A stretch of DNA of 64,000 bases from Smittia aterrima. Lineage: Eukaryota > Arthropoda > Insecta > Diptera > Chironomidae. The position numbers and the translations under genes were made by a program. The stretch is taken from assembly GCA_033063855.1 (NCBI GenBank), contig CP093830.1, forward strand, positions 22,320,854 through 22,384,853, read 5' to 3'. This document shows, one piece after another, positions 21,868-34,885 of this stretch. The stretch's first letter is position 1; each line of letters starts with the position of its first letter. Under the pieces are notes generated by a model. It saw only the letters and a program-made list of their open reading frames with translations. It was not told where the DNA came from and did no database searches.

Positions 21868-24634
21868 ATGTCAGTCGAAATCTTGGGTGTCGATGATGTG
21901 AAGATCCAGATGCAGAAATTCTCCTGGCCCGACTATTCGATGTTCATTTTTATGCTCGCCACATGCGCTGGAATCGGAATTTATTTCGGATTTTTCGAGA
22001 AGAAATCTAAGAATGTTGCAGATGAGAGTGATTATTTAGTCGGAGGAAGGAACATGAAAGTGTTCCCCGTGTCGATGTCTTTGATAGCAACGTATGAACT
22101 TACTAAGCTTTTAATCCTTAATTCACTTATCTCACCGATAAAATCACTTCAGATTCATATCGGGTATCTCACTGCTGGGCACACCCACCGAAATTTATAT
22201 TTACGGGATACAATATCTTTACGTAATTGGAGGAATCATTACGATGGGCTTCGTAATGATGTACGTTTATCTGCCAGTGTTCCATGACTTGAAGCTCACC
22301 AGCACATATCAAGTAAGAAATATTTTTTTATATATTATATAATATTATATATAATATAATATACAATATATAATATATTTTTTATCATTAAATGTCTTCT
22401 CAAATCAATTTATTTCCTTTCAGTATCTCAAGATGCGTTTTGACAGCAAAATGCGAATGTTCGGTTGCATTCTCTTCATTTTCTCGCAGGTTTGAATTAA
22501 ATTCTTTTCGAAAATTGATTCATCGCAAAGGGAAAAGTCGAAGTTAACTTTTCCATAATTTAAATCACCTCGAATAGGAATAATCGAGAACTCATTTTAT
22601 TCTTCAGATGGTTTGGTTGCCTATCGTCATTTATGTGCCCGCTTTGGCTTTCAATCAAGGTTTGTATTCAAGAGAATTTGCACAGACATTCAATTTTACA
22701 TTGCACTGACAATAAAAGCTTTAGTACAAAGCTTAAATGGGATCCATTCATGAAAGAAATGAAAAATAATTCTTTCAATTCTCTTCCAGTGTCAGGCATC
22801 GACATTCACATGATAACTCCAATCACTTGCATCTGCTGCATCTTTTATACTTGCGTTGGAGGCATAAAAGCAGGTAAGGATGAAAAGAAATTATTGCGTC
22901 GCTTCATCTTCAACAATTGTTTACTCTCTCTCTTCAATGAGCTCTCTGAAAGTTCAGAGGTTTCAAGTGAAGTCGTCAAGCTTAAGGCTCCACCCAAAAG
23001 TGATTCTTATTCAGCATTATCTCTTCACAGTCATTTATACCGACGTCGTTCAATCGTTAATGATGTTTGGAGCGATGTTTCTAGTAATCATAAAAGGCAC
23101 TATGGATGTTGGCGGACTTGGTGTTGTGTTAACAAGAAACATTGAAAGTGGGCGAATCGAGGGACCAGAGTATGTAAATTATTATTAATTATAGTCCATT
23201 CTTCATGTCATGTCGTTGCCTCATGGCTGCGTCTCTCTCTCATTTTAATTAAAATCCTCCCCACATTACGTTGTCATGTTGACAATTTTGCGTTTTCAGC
23301 ACATCTTACGATTTAATATTTTATTTCAGGATGTCGCTTGATTTAACGTCACGTCACACTGTTTGGTCATTATGTATCGGCGGTTTTGTATATTGGCTGA
23401 AAACTAACGCAATCAGTCAAAATATGATTCAACGATATCTGTCGTTGCCCAACTTGGCTGCGGCTAAAAGGTTTGAGCAAACTCACAACGTTTTCGATCG
23501 AGCAAAAGTCAATTAATCAATCGACTCTCTCTCCCGTTTTTGCATTTCTGTTTTCGCAGAGCGCTTTGGATCTTTATCTTCGGCGTGTTTATTTTGCTAA
23601 GCATTTGCTCTTACTGTGGACTGTTGATTTACGCTACTTACAGTGATTGCGACCCACTTACAACGAAGTTGGTTAGAGCTGCCGATCAACTTTTACCACT
23701 TTTCGTCATGGACATTCTTGGCGATTATCCTGGTTTGCCTGGATTGTTTGTCGCTGGCGTGTTTTCCGCTGCACTTTCCTCGCTGTCAACAGGATTAAAC
23801 TCAATGTCCGCAGTAATGCTAGAGGATTTTTTCAAGCCACTAGCCAAGAGACCGCTCACAGTTACTCAAACCAAATACATCATGCGAGGCGTCGTAGCGG
23901 TTTTCGGAACGATTTGCGTCGCATTAGTCTTCGTCGTTGAGCAGCTTGGAGCTGTTCTACAGCTTTCGATGTCGTTAGGTGCAGTTGCACAAGGTCCATT
24001 GCTCGGAATCTTCACGATGGGCGTTCTTTTTCCATGGGTTCATGGAACGGTGAGTTAAGTCGACTCGATCGCCATCAAACGTTATAATTAAGCCTTCTCT
24101 CTCTTCAACCGTGATCGTCTTTAAGTTTAAGTGAAATAATGTGTTTTGTGAATAATTCGAATGAGTTTACAGGGCGCGTTCGTGGGAGCAGGGACAGCTC
24201 TATCATTCATGACGTGGCTTTGCTTTAGAGCGCAACGGGCAATCGCAACAGGAGAGCTTAAGTTCGCTAAAAAAATCGTTTCCACCAGCGGTTGCACTTA
24301 CCATTTTGTAGCCGACGAAGCGATGAGCATACTTGCAATGAATGGAACGGCTTCAACAATTGTTCCTCCTGTGGAAGTTGAATCGACGGGATTCCAAATT
24401 TATCAAATTTCATATTTGTGGTATACGCTCGTCGGCTCAGCAATCTGCATTATTGTGTCTTTAATCGCATCATATGTTATCGGACCGAACAAGCCATCGG
24501 AATTAAATCCCAACTTACTAGCGCCATTCGTACGCAAATTAATCAAGCCGAGATCATCAGAGACCGCGTCTAACAAAGCGGAGAACGTGATGGAAATATC
24601 ATTTCAATTGAGATGCAAAAGCGATGATGGCTGA
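21868..24634 (+). CDS. SLC5 sodium-coupled solute transporter (multivitamin/monocarboxylate type)
   Basis: Nine exons: 21868-22091, 22153-22312, 22424-22489, 22608-22659, 22790-22873, 23031-23169, 23330-23470, 23560-24049 and 24173-24634. They join in frame to 605 residues, the usual length for this family. It is a multi-pass plasma-membrane sodium symporter. Family signatures in order: SDYLVGGR (about residue 54); FISGISLLGTPTEIY; the TYQYLKMRF loop; VGGIKAVIYTDVVQ (usual GG-KAV-WTDVVQ); SQNMIQRYLS (usual NQ-QRYLS); and CDPLTTKLVRAADQLLPLFVM with PGLPGLFVAGVFSAALSSLSTGLNS, the SLC5 core helix. The C-terminus is cytosolic and polar. Insect members are usually named sodium-dependent multivitamin transporter or sodium-coupled monocarboxylate transporter, and the substrate cannot be told from sequence. 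Introns 3, 4 and 7 use weak GTTTGA/GTTTGT donors; intron 2 holds an AT-palindromic tract. Confidence 0.88.
22321..22384. repeat. AT-dinucleotide palindromic tract inside SLC5 intron 2
   Basis: Almost pure TATAT/ATAAT sequence able to fold on itself, lying between the donor at 22313 and the acceptor at 22423. Probably a replication-slippage product. Confidence 0.8.
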
Positions 24635-27600
24635 TCCAGTTTCCACGCTCTCGTTTACTGAATGTGTGTGCATGCGAGAGCTCGCAAAAGAAGATTCATT
24701 CAATTGTTTGTGCGGGAAGAAATGCCGGCAAAACAATGTGATACATTAATTAAAAAACATACTCGCTAATTAGCACAAAAATTTGAGTTTTCTGCTATCA
24801 TTTGTGAGCCACATCTGCTGCTGTTGCTACCGCCCGCTATCAGCATTCATTGGAGCTTGCGGTCTTGTCTTTGTGCATTGTTGTGCACAGAGTTTTTGTT
24901 TTTTTCAGATTTTTCATTTCCCCATCGCTTTGTTTTGCAAACCTTAATTAGGTTTTAGTTTGTGGAGCAGCTCCCTCCACTGGGGGGCAGGTTTCCTGTT
25001 GTTTAAACTGAAATTTGTTTGTAAACTAAAATTATTTCAATTGAACGAAAGGAATATTTTCGGAATGAATGCAATTCACTGTAAACTTCAGTCTTTTCAG
25101 CACTTGACAATCTCAACAAAAGCTTCGTTGCTTTCAATGTCAAGCAAACTAACAGGAAAGGAAAAGAAAACAGAAAATATTTCTCTTCTCCTTCGTTGTC
25201 GACGTCGTTTTATGTCAAGAGACGGAATAATTCCACTTCCTAATTGTTAATCACTCGCGCGATGCTCGCAAAACGACGAATAATGAGCCGCGTTCCAATC
25301 CAACAAAAGAGTCTCTCGAAGAGCTTTGTAAAGAAAAAAAAATCAGGAATTTTTCTTTGATCTCCCTTTGATAATTGGAATGTCGTAAGTATAAATAATT
25401 CATCACCCTCCTTCTCCTTTCAGGCGACACTTATTCAGGGCACTGTGCATTCGTATTTCTGAAAAGGGAGTAAATCGCAATCATAATAATTAATCTTTAT
25501 GCATAAGGTTGAATGGGAAGTAAGTCGGCAAACAAGGCAAACATCTCGTGACGAAGAATTTTTGAGTGAAGTGTGTGCTTTAAAGAGCGGAAATTCGAGT
25601 GTTTTTATGCATGCGACGACACTCAAACGATGAGTAATTTTGAGAAAATGTCATGATTAACGATCCAAAAATCGATAAATTACCAGATTTAGTTCTAGGA
25701 AGCCTCATATCTTAATGTGTTGTGTGGAGCCACAACGTAAATCAAGTTCACGTCAATACTTGAAATGATTCACCGGCAACAACTTTGTGCCCACAAACTG
25801 TGAAAGAAACATCCAAAAAGTCATTTAAAATAGATGATGGAGAGGAATGTCCGTCGATATTTCCTCGAAAAAAAAAATCAAATAACTTAAAGCTGGAGAA
25901 CATAAATCTACATTTGTGATGTTAATGGCAATAAAAAACCGATTAAAATTTATTCACGTCTTTCTCTCTAGCGATTGCTCATGAGTCGAGACTCGCGACC
26001 TACAAGCAATCGAGAAATCGGTAGAATTTAATTTGCTTTTAATGTTCGGCAATACCGCGATGTCTTAAATCACTTTTCAACTTATTCTCACTGATCCCTA
26101 GGATTCCTAGAATTGTTTTGGTCGATAAAATTTTTCGAGCTGAAAGTTTCACGTGAAACGAAAAAGATTCCGTCGCTTTTACGACGCAACGGAATCGTTT
26201 TAACGACTCGACTCAGTAAAGTGAGTTAATTTATAAATTTAAATCATTTCCAGCGAAAACACATTCATCGCATTTATTTATCAGAATTTCAATTCTTGTT
26301 GGGTCAGCGCAATGCAGCGAATAAATGAATCCGAAATGTGAAAAGAAGTCACAACAATTCAGAAATCCATCAATACAGAGTTTTTTCAACACGTTCTCTC
26401 TCTCCGAAGTTGACGTGATGATGTCTTCTTGTTCGATGCAACCTGTAAATACTTGAATAATTGTGAACGAGCTGAACAACGAAGAGGCAGTTTGCTCGTA
26501 CAAGAAATGTTCTTTATTCCATCTCTCGCAGACCGCGCTGTTTGTTGAAGAGTTTTGTGACCAAATAAATCAGAAATGAGGTTTTTTGTTCGCTTTCAAA
26601 TTGGAAATGAAGAATGAAGTTGGGGGAATGGAGGAAGCGAGATAGTTGAATGTAAGAAGAAAACGTTCGTGGAATGATTAATTAAAGTGGATATCGATAA
26701 ATATTGTGTGTGAGGGCCACCCGGTGAAACACTTCAGTCAACTCTTTCTCTCTCTCTCGTGCTCGTTTATCCAAACTGTGAAGTCTCAAACAGTTTCGTA
26801 TCACCCACAAAAATATTATTGAGAAGGCCACGTTTGTGTGTTTGACCACCCGATAACATCAAACTTATTAATAAGCGCGATTTGAAATTCTGATTCAATC
26901 GATTTTAGTCCGCTGTCTCTTTCACTATCTCATGCACTGTCGTCTGATGTCAGTTTGTGTTTTGTATTTGTCCGCTCTGTCGAATGGCTCCTTTGGGATG
27001 CAATTAGGGAATTTATTATCTGTTTTTCATTTTACGAGACATGTGACATAATTCAGGATGTCAATTTTCCTCTGCGCATACAAATTTATCGCCGCAATAA
27101 TTTCAGCATTTATCTTCGCCTCGACGTTCTTCTTTAGCTCTTCTTGACTAAACGCGTTCGCTTAATGTGCGAGCTTGTGTGTGGCAAGCGATTTCCTTGC
27201 AAAAACGATGACAATTTCTCAACTTGAATTAGGAGTTTTGCGAGTCGAAGAAAAAGCATTTGCGAATAAATAAAATAAAAATGATTTACAATTGCATTTA
27301 TAAGTAAGAGGGTCGAGAGATGCTTCAGATCAATGTTATTGGCAGCAGAAGCCGCAGCAACGTTCGGAGGAAGCAGCGCAAGAGAGGAGAAAAAAAATGC
27401 GAACAAATGGTTAAGTATTTGCAATTCGAAATGTTATTAAGCGAATTATTAAACTGGAATGAGCAGCATGAGTGCAGAGACATCACAACGACGACTTATA
27501 AATTTAATTTTGCAGCAGCAGGTCATGTTCATATGATTGAAGACTTTCCTCCCCGCAAAATCCTATTAGCTCATCAACAAAGAAGGGATTTGAATCGAAC

Positions 27601-30600
27601 GACCGACTTATTTCTAAATAAACCAGCTGACGAATGCAATGGTTGACCGTCTATAAACTTAACACGGAGACTCGATTTTTACGAGACATTTTATTTCAAT
27701 TTCAACTGTCAGGAGACAAGAGATTCGTTTTGTGGCATTCTGCTGCTTTTTTTATATTACCTCACAAATTCATTCGACTTTAGTATTCGCTAAGGAAACA
27801 AACGGCAGCCAACAAATGTAAGCACTGAAGGAAAATAAATACAGAAATTTTTCCTCCGAGACTACTTTAATTCAATTGCATAATGTTTTCCAGTATGGAA
27901 TTTAATTATGGTAATGGCTTTGGCTTTCTAGTTCGCTTGTAATGTTAAGGGTTGAAGGCCTCATGGTTAATTGGGGATGGCAGTATCGATTTGCCCTCTT
28001 GAATCGTAACTGCCCTCTCCACGACTACTTAGTGCAATCCATTAAAAGTTCTCTCTCTGCCTGCCAAGTTGGGAAATCACAGCTCAGAAATTATTGTCGA
28101 TTTCTCGGGACATTAAACAATTCGTAATACCAAAAACGAAACGAAACTGACGACAATTTTTCTAAGCCGGTGATCAATGTTATGTCAAGTGAAGACAATG
28201 AGAGTTATGGTTCAACTCAATGCAAGTGCAGAGAGACGTCGAGACATTTTACTCGGCAATTATTTTACTCGTCGTACGATGAACTTCGTTTGAGGGGAAT
28301 TTTTTCGGTCGATGCAAATTTTGAGTCTTTCAAAAATTCAAATGAGACCATCAAACTTCTTATCATAAGACTTCACCTGTTGAGTGTTTTTCTCTCCCCG
28401 ATGATCGTTAAATAAAAATTTAAACCATCAAAAAATCACGTCTCTATTTTAGCATCGCTAGAGAGATCACTTTTATTTCTTTTAAATAAATTTAAAATTT
28501 AAACGGTAAACAACTTAATTTCCTTAAGCGTCGTCACACTAGATCCACGCCCTCCTTTGCATATTTTTCTTTCTCTTACAAGCGTCATCGATAAGAAGGC
28601 ATGAGAGGCTCAATAAGTGTTTGAGCTTAATTTATAGCCTAACGGATCGCCATAATCTCTCAAATTATTATTTCATCCACTCAACTATTTACGATCGAGC
28701 GTAAAGTGAAAACACAATCTGAGCCGCCAAATATGGTTTCGTTGCACTGTTAAAAGCTTTACGGGGCAATACGATTCGAAAGTATTTTTCTTTAAAATTG
28801 CACGAGTCGGAAATTATTGGGTTGGGACAGTTTTGACGCCTCGTTTATAAATCATTTCCTGATTTGAGTGGAAACGTCTCACTATCGACGACTCATCACG
28901 TTTAACTTTCTTACTTTCTTTTGACGACGGCGGCCCATTAAATGGCACAACAATAACAATGAGTGTGGAAGAAATGCAACCCCATATCGCAAGCTTTTAA
29001 TCGCGCCAACAAGAATTGTTATTAAAGCGCGCGAAAAAGAAAGTTTTAAGTAATCACCTTCATTCGAAAGATGAAAGCCTTTAGCAATGGGAATATCAGT
29101 GATTGCCCTTTAGTCTCGCGCACTGTAAATTCGCCAACATTGTCTGTCTTTTAATAAATTGCCGTTCTTCGCCTTCTTCTCTCATTCTCTATCCCTCGTT
29201 TTCCTCGCTATTCCGCGCAAACGAGCAGCGGTTGAAATTTGGAGAGGAATCCATCAACACGTCGCATTCATTCTTGTTCAATCATGATGCCTCTGCCTGC
29301 CTGTAAAGATCATGTAACTGACTTCAAATGCCACACAAACACAACGAGATATTTATGAGTTCTCCTCTTTTCTTTTCTTTATTATTACACATTATTTTCT
29401 CACTTCTTTTATTGTGGCATTTCGCGACTTAAATGAATTGAAGAAAAAACAGCGATGAGAAGACTTCAACCTCGTTCATGCCTTTATCAGTTTTGTTATG
29501 ATGCACTTTTTAACAATTTTTATTTTCCCTTCGCGAAACGCAAGTGAAGTGGAAGAATTCGAATTGAATTAATGCAAAGGATGAAGAAGAGAAGAAGGTA
29601 AAAACCGATCTCGCTCAAGTCATTACTTAATTGGTATTTCTGAGGGCTTTTCATTCGAAGTAGAAGATTGCATTTAAAATCTTGTTCAACGAATGAAAAC
29701 CTCTTCTCTTCTTGTTGTGTATCTTATTTCATTTGCGTCCGAAGTAATTTCGCTTGAGTGTTTGGTCTGACTTCCCTCTCACCGCCGACACAAAGCGTCC
29801 GTTCCTTCTGCTTTCGTCAGATGATTTGAAAAGAATTTTATGTGATTTCGTTTTATTTTTATTCTTTAACATTAAAAGCAATAAAATCTTAAACTCAATC
29901 GTGATTCATGAATGATTTATAACAGCGACAATCGAGAAGAGTTAATTGAGTAATTAATATTCAGAGGATTATCCAATAAATCTAACCCAAAACTGAAATC
30001 AACAACAACAACACTCGAGGAACTTTTCTAGTCGAACCCATTCGGTTCGATTGAATCATTGACCAAATGGATTGCTATGAATAGATATAAAGGCTTAGAG
30101 TGAACTGCAACTGGGGGAGAAATTGAATAAAATAATCATAAATTAGAAACAAATTAATTTCTCCCCGATAGTAGCGAACGTCTCCATCACTACTGATGAT
30201 CGATTTATAAACACGTTGGCAGCCGCCCGGAGAAATTTAAATTCGACTCTTTTTTATTTTAATCCATTCTGGAATTTTGAAAAGAAACTTTTATGCCCAA
30301 AGGAATTACTTACGATCGCGCTTCGGTGCCGAAAGAAGTCGACATCCACAAATTTGTTGTGTTCGTTTAATGCCGATGTATGAGGAGTGGAGAGAAAAAT
30401 CATAAATTAGAATTAAGAAAAAATAAGTTTTCGCGATTTATTCATGAGGCTGAAAGTTTTTCTTCGACTGCCGTTCTTCTTCCGAGCCGTTTCGAGCGAT
30501 CAAAATAAGCCAAAATATATGAAATTAATATTAATAGGCGATAAATCATTGAAAATGCCGTCGAGACGCTCGAAATATCGAAACGTTTATGATTCGATTG

Positions 30601-30647
30601 CGAAGCGGAAACTTTATTGAAACAGTTTGATTGGAAATGTTTGGTCG
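24635..30647. other. Gene-poor intergenic DNA
   Basis: Stop-rich in all frames. Open frames such as 27320-27646 (plus) and 26231-26503 (minus, cysteine-containing) have no recognisable family, no convincing signal peptide and no splice partners. A palindrome and hairpin at 26146-26196 are listed separately. No transposon remnants recognised. Confidence 0.5.
26146..26196. other. E-box palindrome followed by a hairpin
   Basis: GTTTCACGTGAAAC at 26146-26159 is a perfect 14-bp palindrome centred on a CACGTG E-box. Seven bases later, GATTCCGTCGC (26166-26176) and GCAACGGAATC (26186-26196) form inverted arms with one mismatch and a 9-base loop. An A-run and a T-run outside the arms could extend the stem. 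Could be a protein-binding site or a structured RNA; no coding gene overlaps. Confidence 0.5.
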
Positions 30648-31321
30648 TCATATGGCATAAATGACCTCAGCAGCGATTCCGCAAATTGATCCTTTGTTTC
30701 TGGTCGTTCTAATGTAACCGTTCCTCTCCCCAAGATGTTCCGAAAAAGGAAGTTTCTCTCGATCTTTAATGTATTCCACTTTACCCATGAGTTCCTCACC
30801 AGCCAATAATCGAGCTTTGTTTCTCATCATATCCGAAGCCGACTTAAAGAATGGCATGGCACTTTAGGGCATTTGGGATTGGTGTAAACTGCAGATCTGT
30901 AGTTGGTAAGCGATCTTGCATTGACGGCTACTGCAACAAGTCCATAAGTGGTGACGACGCTGTTTAAACGATTCTCATTGCCATCGAGTTTTTCTCTCGC
31001 AACAGAAATGATGGGGCTCGTTTATGTCCCTCACATTTTTGTACTGGCCTTGCTTTTCAGTGTGCGAATAGTTTTCATCGCTTGCAATTCCATTCAATTT
31101 GATACAACGAATTGCAAGTAGCGGATCGTCGCCTGGAGAATAATAACTCTCGTTATTAGTCCATCAGTGATTACAGACACAAACCTTCACATCGGTTTAT
31201 ACATTTTATCGCAATCAGCGATTTGTTGAACTGAAAGCATCATTTTGACACCTCGCTTCAACAAGACACCTTAAATTACTCATACACCAGCGAGAGCTGA
31301 ATGTGATTCACATTTTCCCTG
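30648..31321 (-). pseudogene. C1A (papain/cathepsin L-like) cysteine peptidase pseudogene
   Basis: Reading the minus strand frame by frame recovers a papain-family mature domain in correct order. QGKC..S.SALAGV lies near 31321-31282, the active-site region, with the Cys-Trp-Ala-Phe part deleted. LSVQQIADCDK lies near 31235-31195. AIRCIKLNGIASDENY and KNVRDI lie between about 31125 and 31020. VVTTYGLVAVAVNA and YRSAVYTNPKC lie near 30955-30875. HAIL-stop-VGFGYDEK is near 30860-30815, with the catalytic His retained. RNSW is near 30798-30787, and NGYIRTTRNKGSICGIAAEVIYAI, in two pieces, ends at 30648. At least three frameshifts, several stops and loss of the catalytic cysteine make it dead. The spacing fits an intronless copy, possibly retroposed. 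The propeptide and signal peptide are not recognisable upstream. Confidence 0.8.
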
Positions 31322-31634
31322 AAACGAGATTTTGATTTTGATCCGAAAATAAATTTTCTTTAGACCTTGAATGAACTGACAACCAAAGAATTTTTTATGA
31401 GCAATCAATTTCCTGATCTCTTTCCTTTCAAATGAATGACTCGTTGCTTCTTTCGAAAGCAACTATAAAAACAATTCTGACATTTCAAGAGAGATTGTAG
31501 ATATTATTCGTTAAAACGCAGAAGAGTGTAAAGCAGCCATTATTCTTTTTGTTTTCAATAATTGAAGCTTCCGCTACTCATTAAATTGATTGCAGCTTAC
31601 GGAGTTTATCGATTGAGAACGAGAACGACAATCG

Positions 31635-31988
31635 TCAATTGTTTATTTCGATCACAGGAATCATTTCCAATTGTTTTTTTTTTGTCATCGTTCTCGAGTG
31701 CACTTTAAAAGGTTTAAACGACAAATAAATTCCCGAAACTACTTCAGTTTGCATGTCTCGTTTACCTTGACAAGGAATTGAAATTTTCGTGCTTAATTTG
31801 CCGTAAAATGTTTCCAAACTATCACTTGAAAGGTATTCCATTGAAAAGCCATCCTGAGATCCTTGAGAAGCATGTACACGATCGGGAGGACGATAAGTCT
31901 GAGACCCTCTTCGATTCGCATCTGTGACTAATTCCGCACAATTCTCCGGTCGAGAAGTTGCTTTGAATAGATAACGTCGTTTCAACAT
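31635..31988 (-). CDS. Uncertain 117-codon open frame or exon, unrecognised
   Basis: Open from ATG at 31988 with protein-like composition over the first about 85 codons (LKRRYLFKATSRPENCAELV, then YRPPDRVHASQGSQDGFSM). A possible splice donor (CAAG|GTAAAC) follows codon 77, near 31757. No signal peptide, no known domain and no matching exon were found. It lies about 300 bp upstream of the C1A pseudogene on the same strand but does not resemble a C1A propeptide. It may be chance or an exon of a non-conserved gene. Confidence 0.22.
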   Translation of the reverse strand: MLKRRYLFKATSRPENCAELVTDANRRGSQTYRPPDRVHASQGSQDGFSMEYLSSDSLETFYGKLSTKISIPCQGKRDMQTEVVSGIYLSFKPFKVHSRTMTKKKQLEMIPVIEINN

Positions 31989-34885
31989 TTCGTTCTCAAG
32001 AAGCGACCCTGACGCTCATGAGAAAGAATGAAATGAAAACATAATATTTCGCTTCCTCTCGTCCCCTTGAGGGTTGATGGTAATAAATTTCATAAATATT
32101 TGTGAAATCACAGGCAAACAATAATATTTAATCTCTGGGTTGAAAATCTCTAATCGGGTTGCAGTTTGAACCTTCATTACTTCGTTCTCTTTTTATCAAA
32201 ATAATAATTTATAAAATCTCATAAAGATTTTCACATGCCCACGAGTTGAGCGTCGCTCGGGAGTGAATCGAGTCAAATTAGATTTTGAGGCGTATCGGAA
32301 CCGATTTTTTATCGCTCCGATCTAAAATACTTTGCTGAAATTGCCAAACACAGAATCCACAACCAACCGTAATAGCAATTCGCGAGCTCATGCGATTTAG
32401 ATTCCATGCGCCTAGGAAATAAAATTATTCGTTGCACACACCGAGAACATGGTTGCAATAAAAATGTGTGGTTACTATTTTCACATTAAGCTTAGGGTTG
32501 CGATATGTTAATAGTCTAAATAGTCCTCTCTCTCTCTCCCTCTTTCTCGTGATACTTTGCACTGAGCTATATTGTAAGGGTGACTTATTCAATTATTTTG
32601 TAAACAGAGAGAATGGAATTCGTTCGTTTTCTGTTTGGTCGAACGAGGGTTTTCGCTGAGCCTCAAAGTTTATGACTCGCTAAGTATTTATTTCACGTTT
32701 TCTTTATGCGTGTCGAAGCAGGAAAAAAAATGAAATTTAAATAACTTCAGCTCGTCTTTCTATCTTGCCCCTCCGAAATATCATTAGGAACTTTCTATAT
32801 CGCAGGCTTTCCCGTATCTGCCATGTGTATCAGTTAAATGTCATTTTCGAAATTAACTGCATAGTTTAGATTTTTTATGACGTTCATTCCACCGCGCGTA
32901 ATGGTTTTTAATGCTTGACGACATGGAGTAATAGCTAGCGAAGATATGGTTCATAAATATCTTTTGAAAGGAGAAAGCGAAGGTAGTGAGTTCACTCGTC
33001 GACATTGTCATCCTTATCAGAGATTGTGAGCGCGTTAAAATAAATTTTCACAAATAAAGAACTGGAAGGAATGGTTTTCACTGTTGAACCAATTAAAGTT
33101 TGAGGTAAAATAAAAATCCAACCGCAGATCACCTGGTGCACAACACAAAACACTTTCCCGCCATCAAACGATTATGATCACGGTTTTACATTTTATTTTT
33201 TGTTCTCTAAAGTTACGTATTTGGTCACATGTGGCTGAATTTCAACATTTACAGCGACAGCCAATTTGAATTTAAGTAAAGGAAAAAAATGTTTGGTTGC
33301 CCTTTTCAAACTTTAAACGACAACAGTGCATTTATATTAATTAAAAAGTTTTTAACAATGAATTCAACTCGATATAATTTGTTGGAATTAATGTTTGAAC
33401 GAATCTACTTGAACCGCTCGCCGATGGTAAAACAAACGCTACCACACTAAGCAAACCGGAAATCAACGATATAAACAATAAATTGAACCTCTCAGGTTCT
33501 TTCTTTCTTTCTTTTCGTTCTTCTTTCTTCTCATTCTTCTTCTGTTTGCGTCAGTCGAGACTGAGCCAAGTCAAAACAATTCCTATCGTCGTCATAAAAA
33601 TTTATTGGCTAGAACCTGTTCTTCTTTTAATAGTTCAATTTAAATTAAAATATTCTGATGCGTCTGGCCGAAAATTTCTTCAATTTAAATTCTTGTTCTC
33701 TCATATTGCAGACATAAGAATATGAAGACGAGAGACCAAGAGAAACAAGAAGAGAAATGATGAAACCAATTAAGTTGATCTCCCTTTCTGGCACTGACGA
33801 TTTATTATACTCGATTGCGTTTTCAATATCCCGGGCAACGTCGTTGTCGTCATCATCATCGTCGTCGCTCGTTTGGTGTCGATAAGAAATGTAAATGAGA
33901 AATACAGAACGAAATCAAATTTGTTCTCCCTTTTCGACGTCGAGTGAACGAACTATCATCTGCGGATTTCCGGTTTTTCCTTCTTTTTCGAATTTCCCAT
34001 CCTTTTGAATATTGATAGCGATTCAATTTTTTATGTTCCCCTTACGAACCCTGTTCCGTTTGAAGCTTCTGCAAAACATGAAAACCCCAAGCACTGAGTC
34101 AACTGATGTCAAAATGTTTATGGCATAAACTTAATGCGCATTAACGAGGTGTCGAATTCCCTTGAAAGTTTGAAAGAAAGAAAGACGAAAACCGCTGGCT
34201 TGGTTACGAGCGTATTGACTCGAAAGGCTTCGTGCTGATCACCTTCAATAAAAAAAAATCGAATATAATGCACGTTGTGAGAAATAGTAGCAATTTCTTA
34301 TTTTCTTTACAAAAACTGCGTCGGGGGGTCGAGCGAAGAAAGAGAATAAAGAAAGAAATGAGATCAATATTATTGAAATATTGTGTGGAATATTCGATTC
34401 CAACAGCTTTACGGCAACGATGAAAGGAAGAGCTCGAGAAATACCTCATATAAAAGTGATGAATTTGCCTTTATGCCAAATCGCCTTCACATCCAACGTT
34501 GGTTGTTCATCAGGAAAAACCGCATGGCGCACGAAAAAGTCAAAAGCAAGCAAGAACTTTTTTTTTTCGTTGAATAGCTCGAGTGGGTCGAATGATTTCG
34601 ATTTTTCTCGCTATCAACGTCATGATTATTTCGAAATTACTGTTGCTCATTCATTCACTCATCAAAGTCATGGGGGTTAAATTGAACTTCATTTTCATCC
34701 CGACAACAAAAACGTGTAGCTCAGACGAAATTCCGCTTTCATGTCGTTTCTGTTCCCGCTAAAAGTAATCTAAGTAATTAATTGAAGGGTTGAACTTTTT
34801 TCTTTTTATTATTTCTTCTTGAATGCTTCGACGATGTGATGAGTGAATTTGTCATCATCTGGAGTCGATATTTGGATGAAAAAAA
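31989..34885. other. Intergenic DNA, no gene seen
   Basis: A+T-rich, stop-rich sequence with pyrimidine runs (about 32523-32549) and GTC/ATC triplet runs (about 33840-33870). No domain recognised in any frame. Confidence 0.5.

Noticed and set aside
26231..26503. Cysteine-containing 90-codon open frame on the minus strand, considered as an odorant-binding protein fragment
   Set aside because: Cysteine spacing does not fit the family and no signal peptide or exon partners are visible.
27320..27646. 108-codon open frame on the plus strand
   Set aside because: Low-complexity basic N-terminus, no domain and no splice context.
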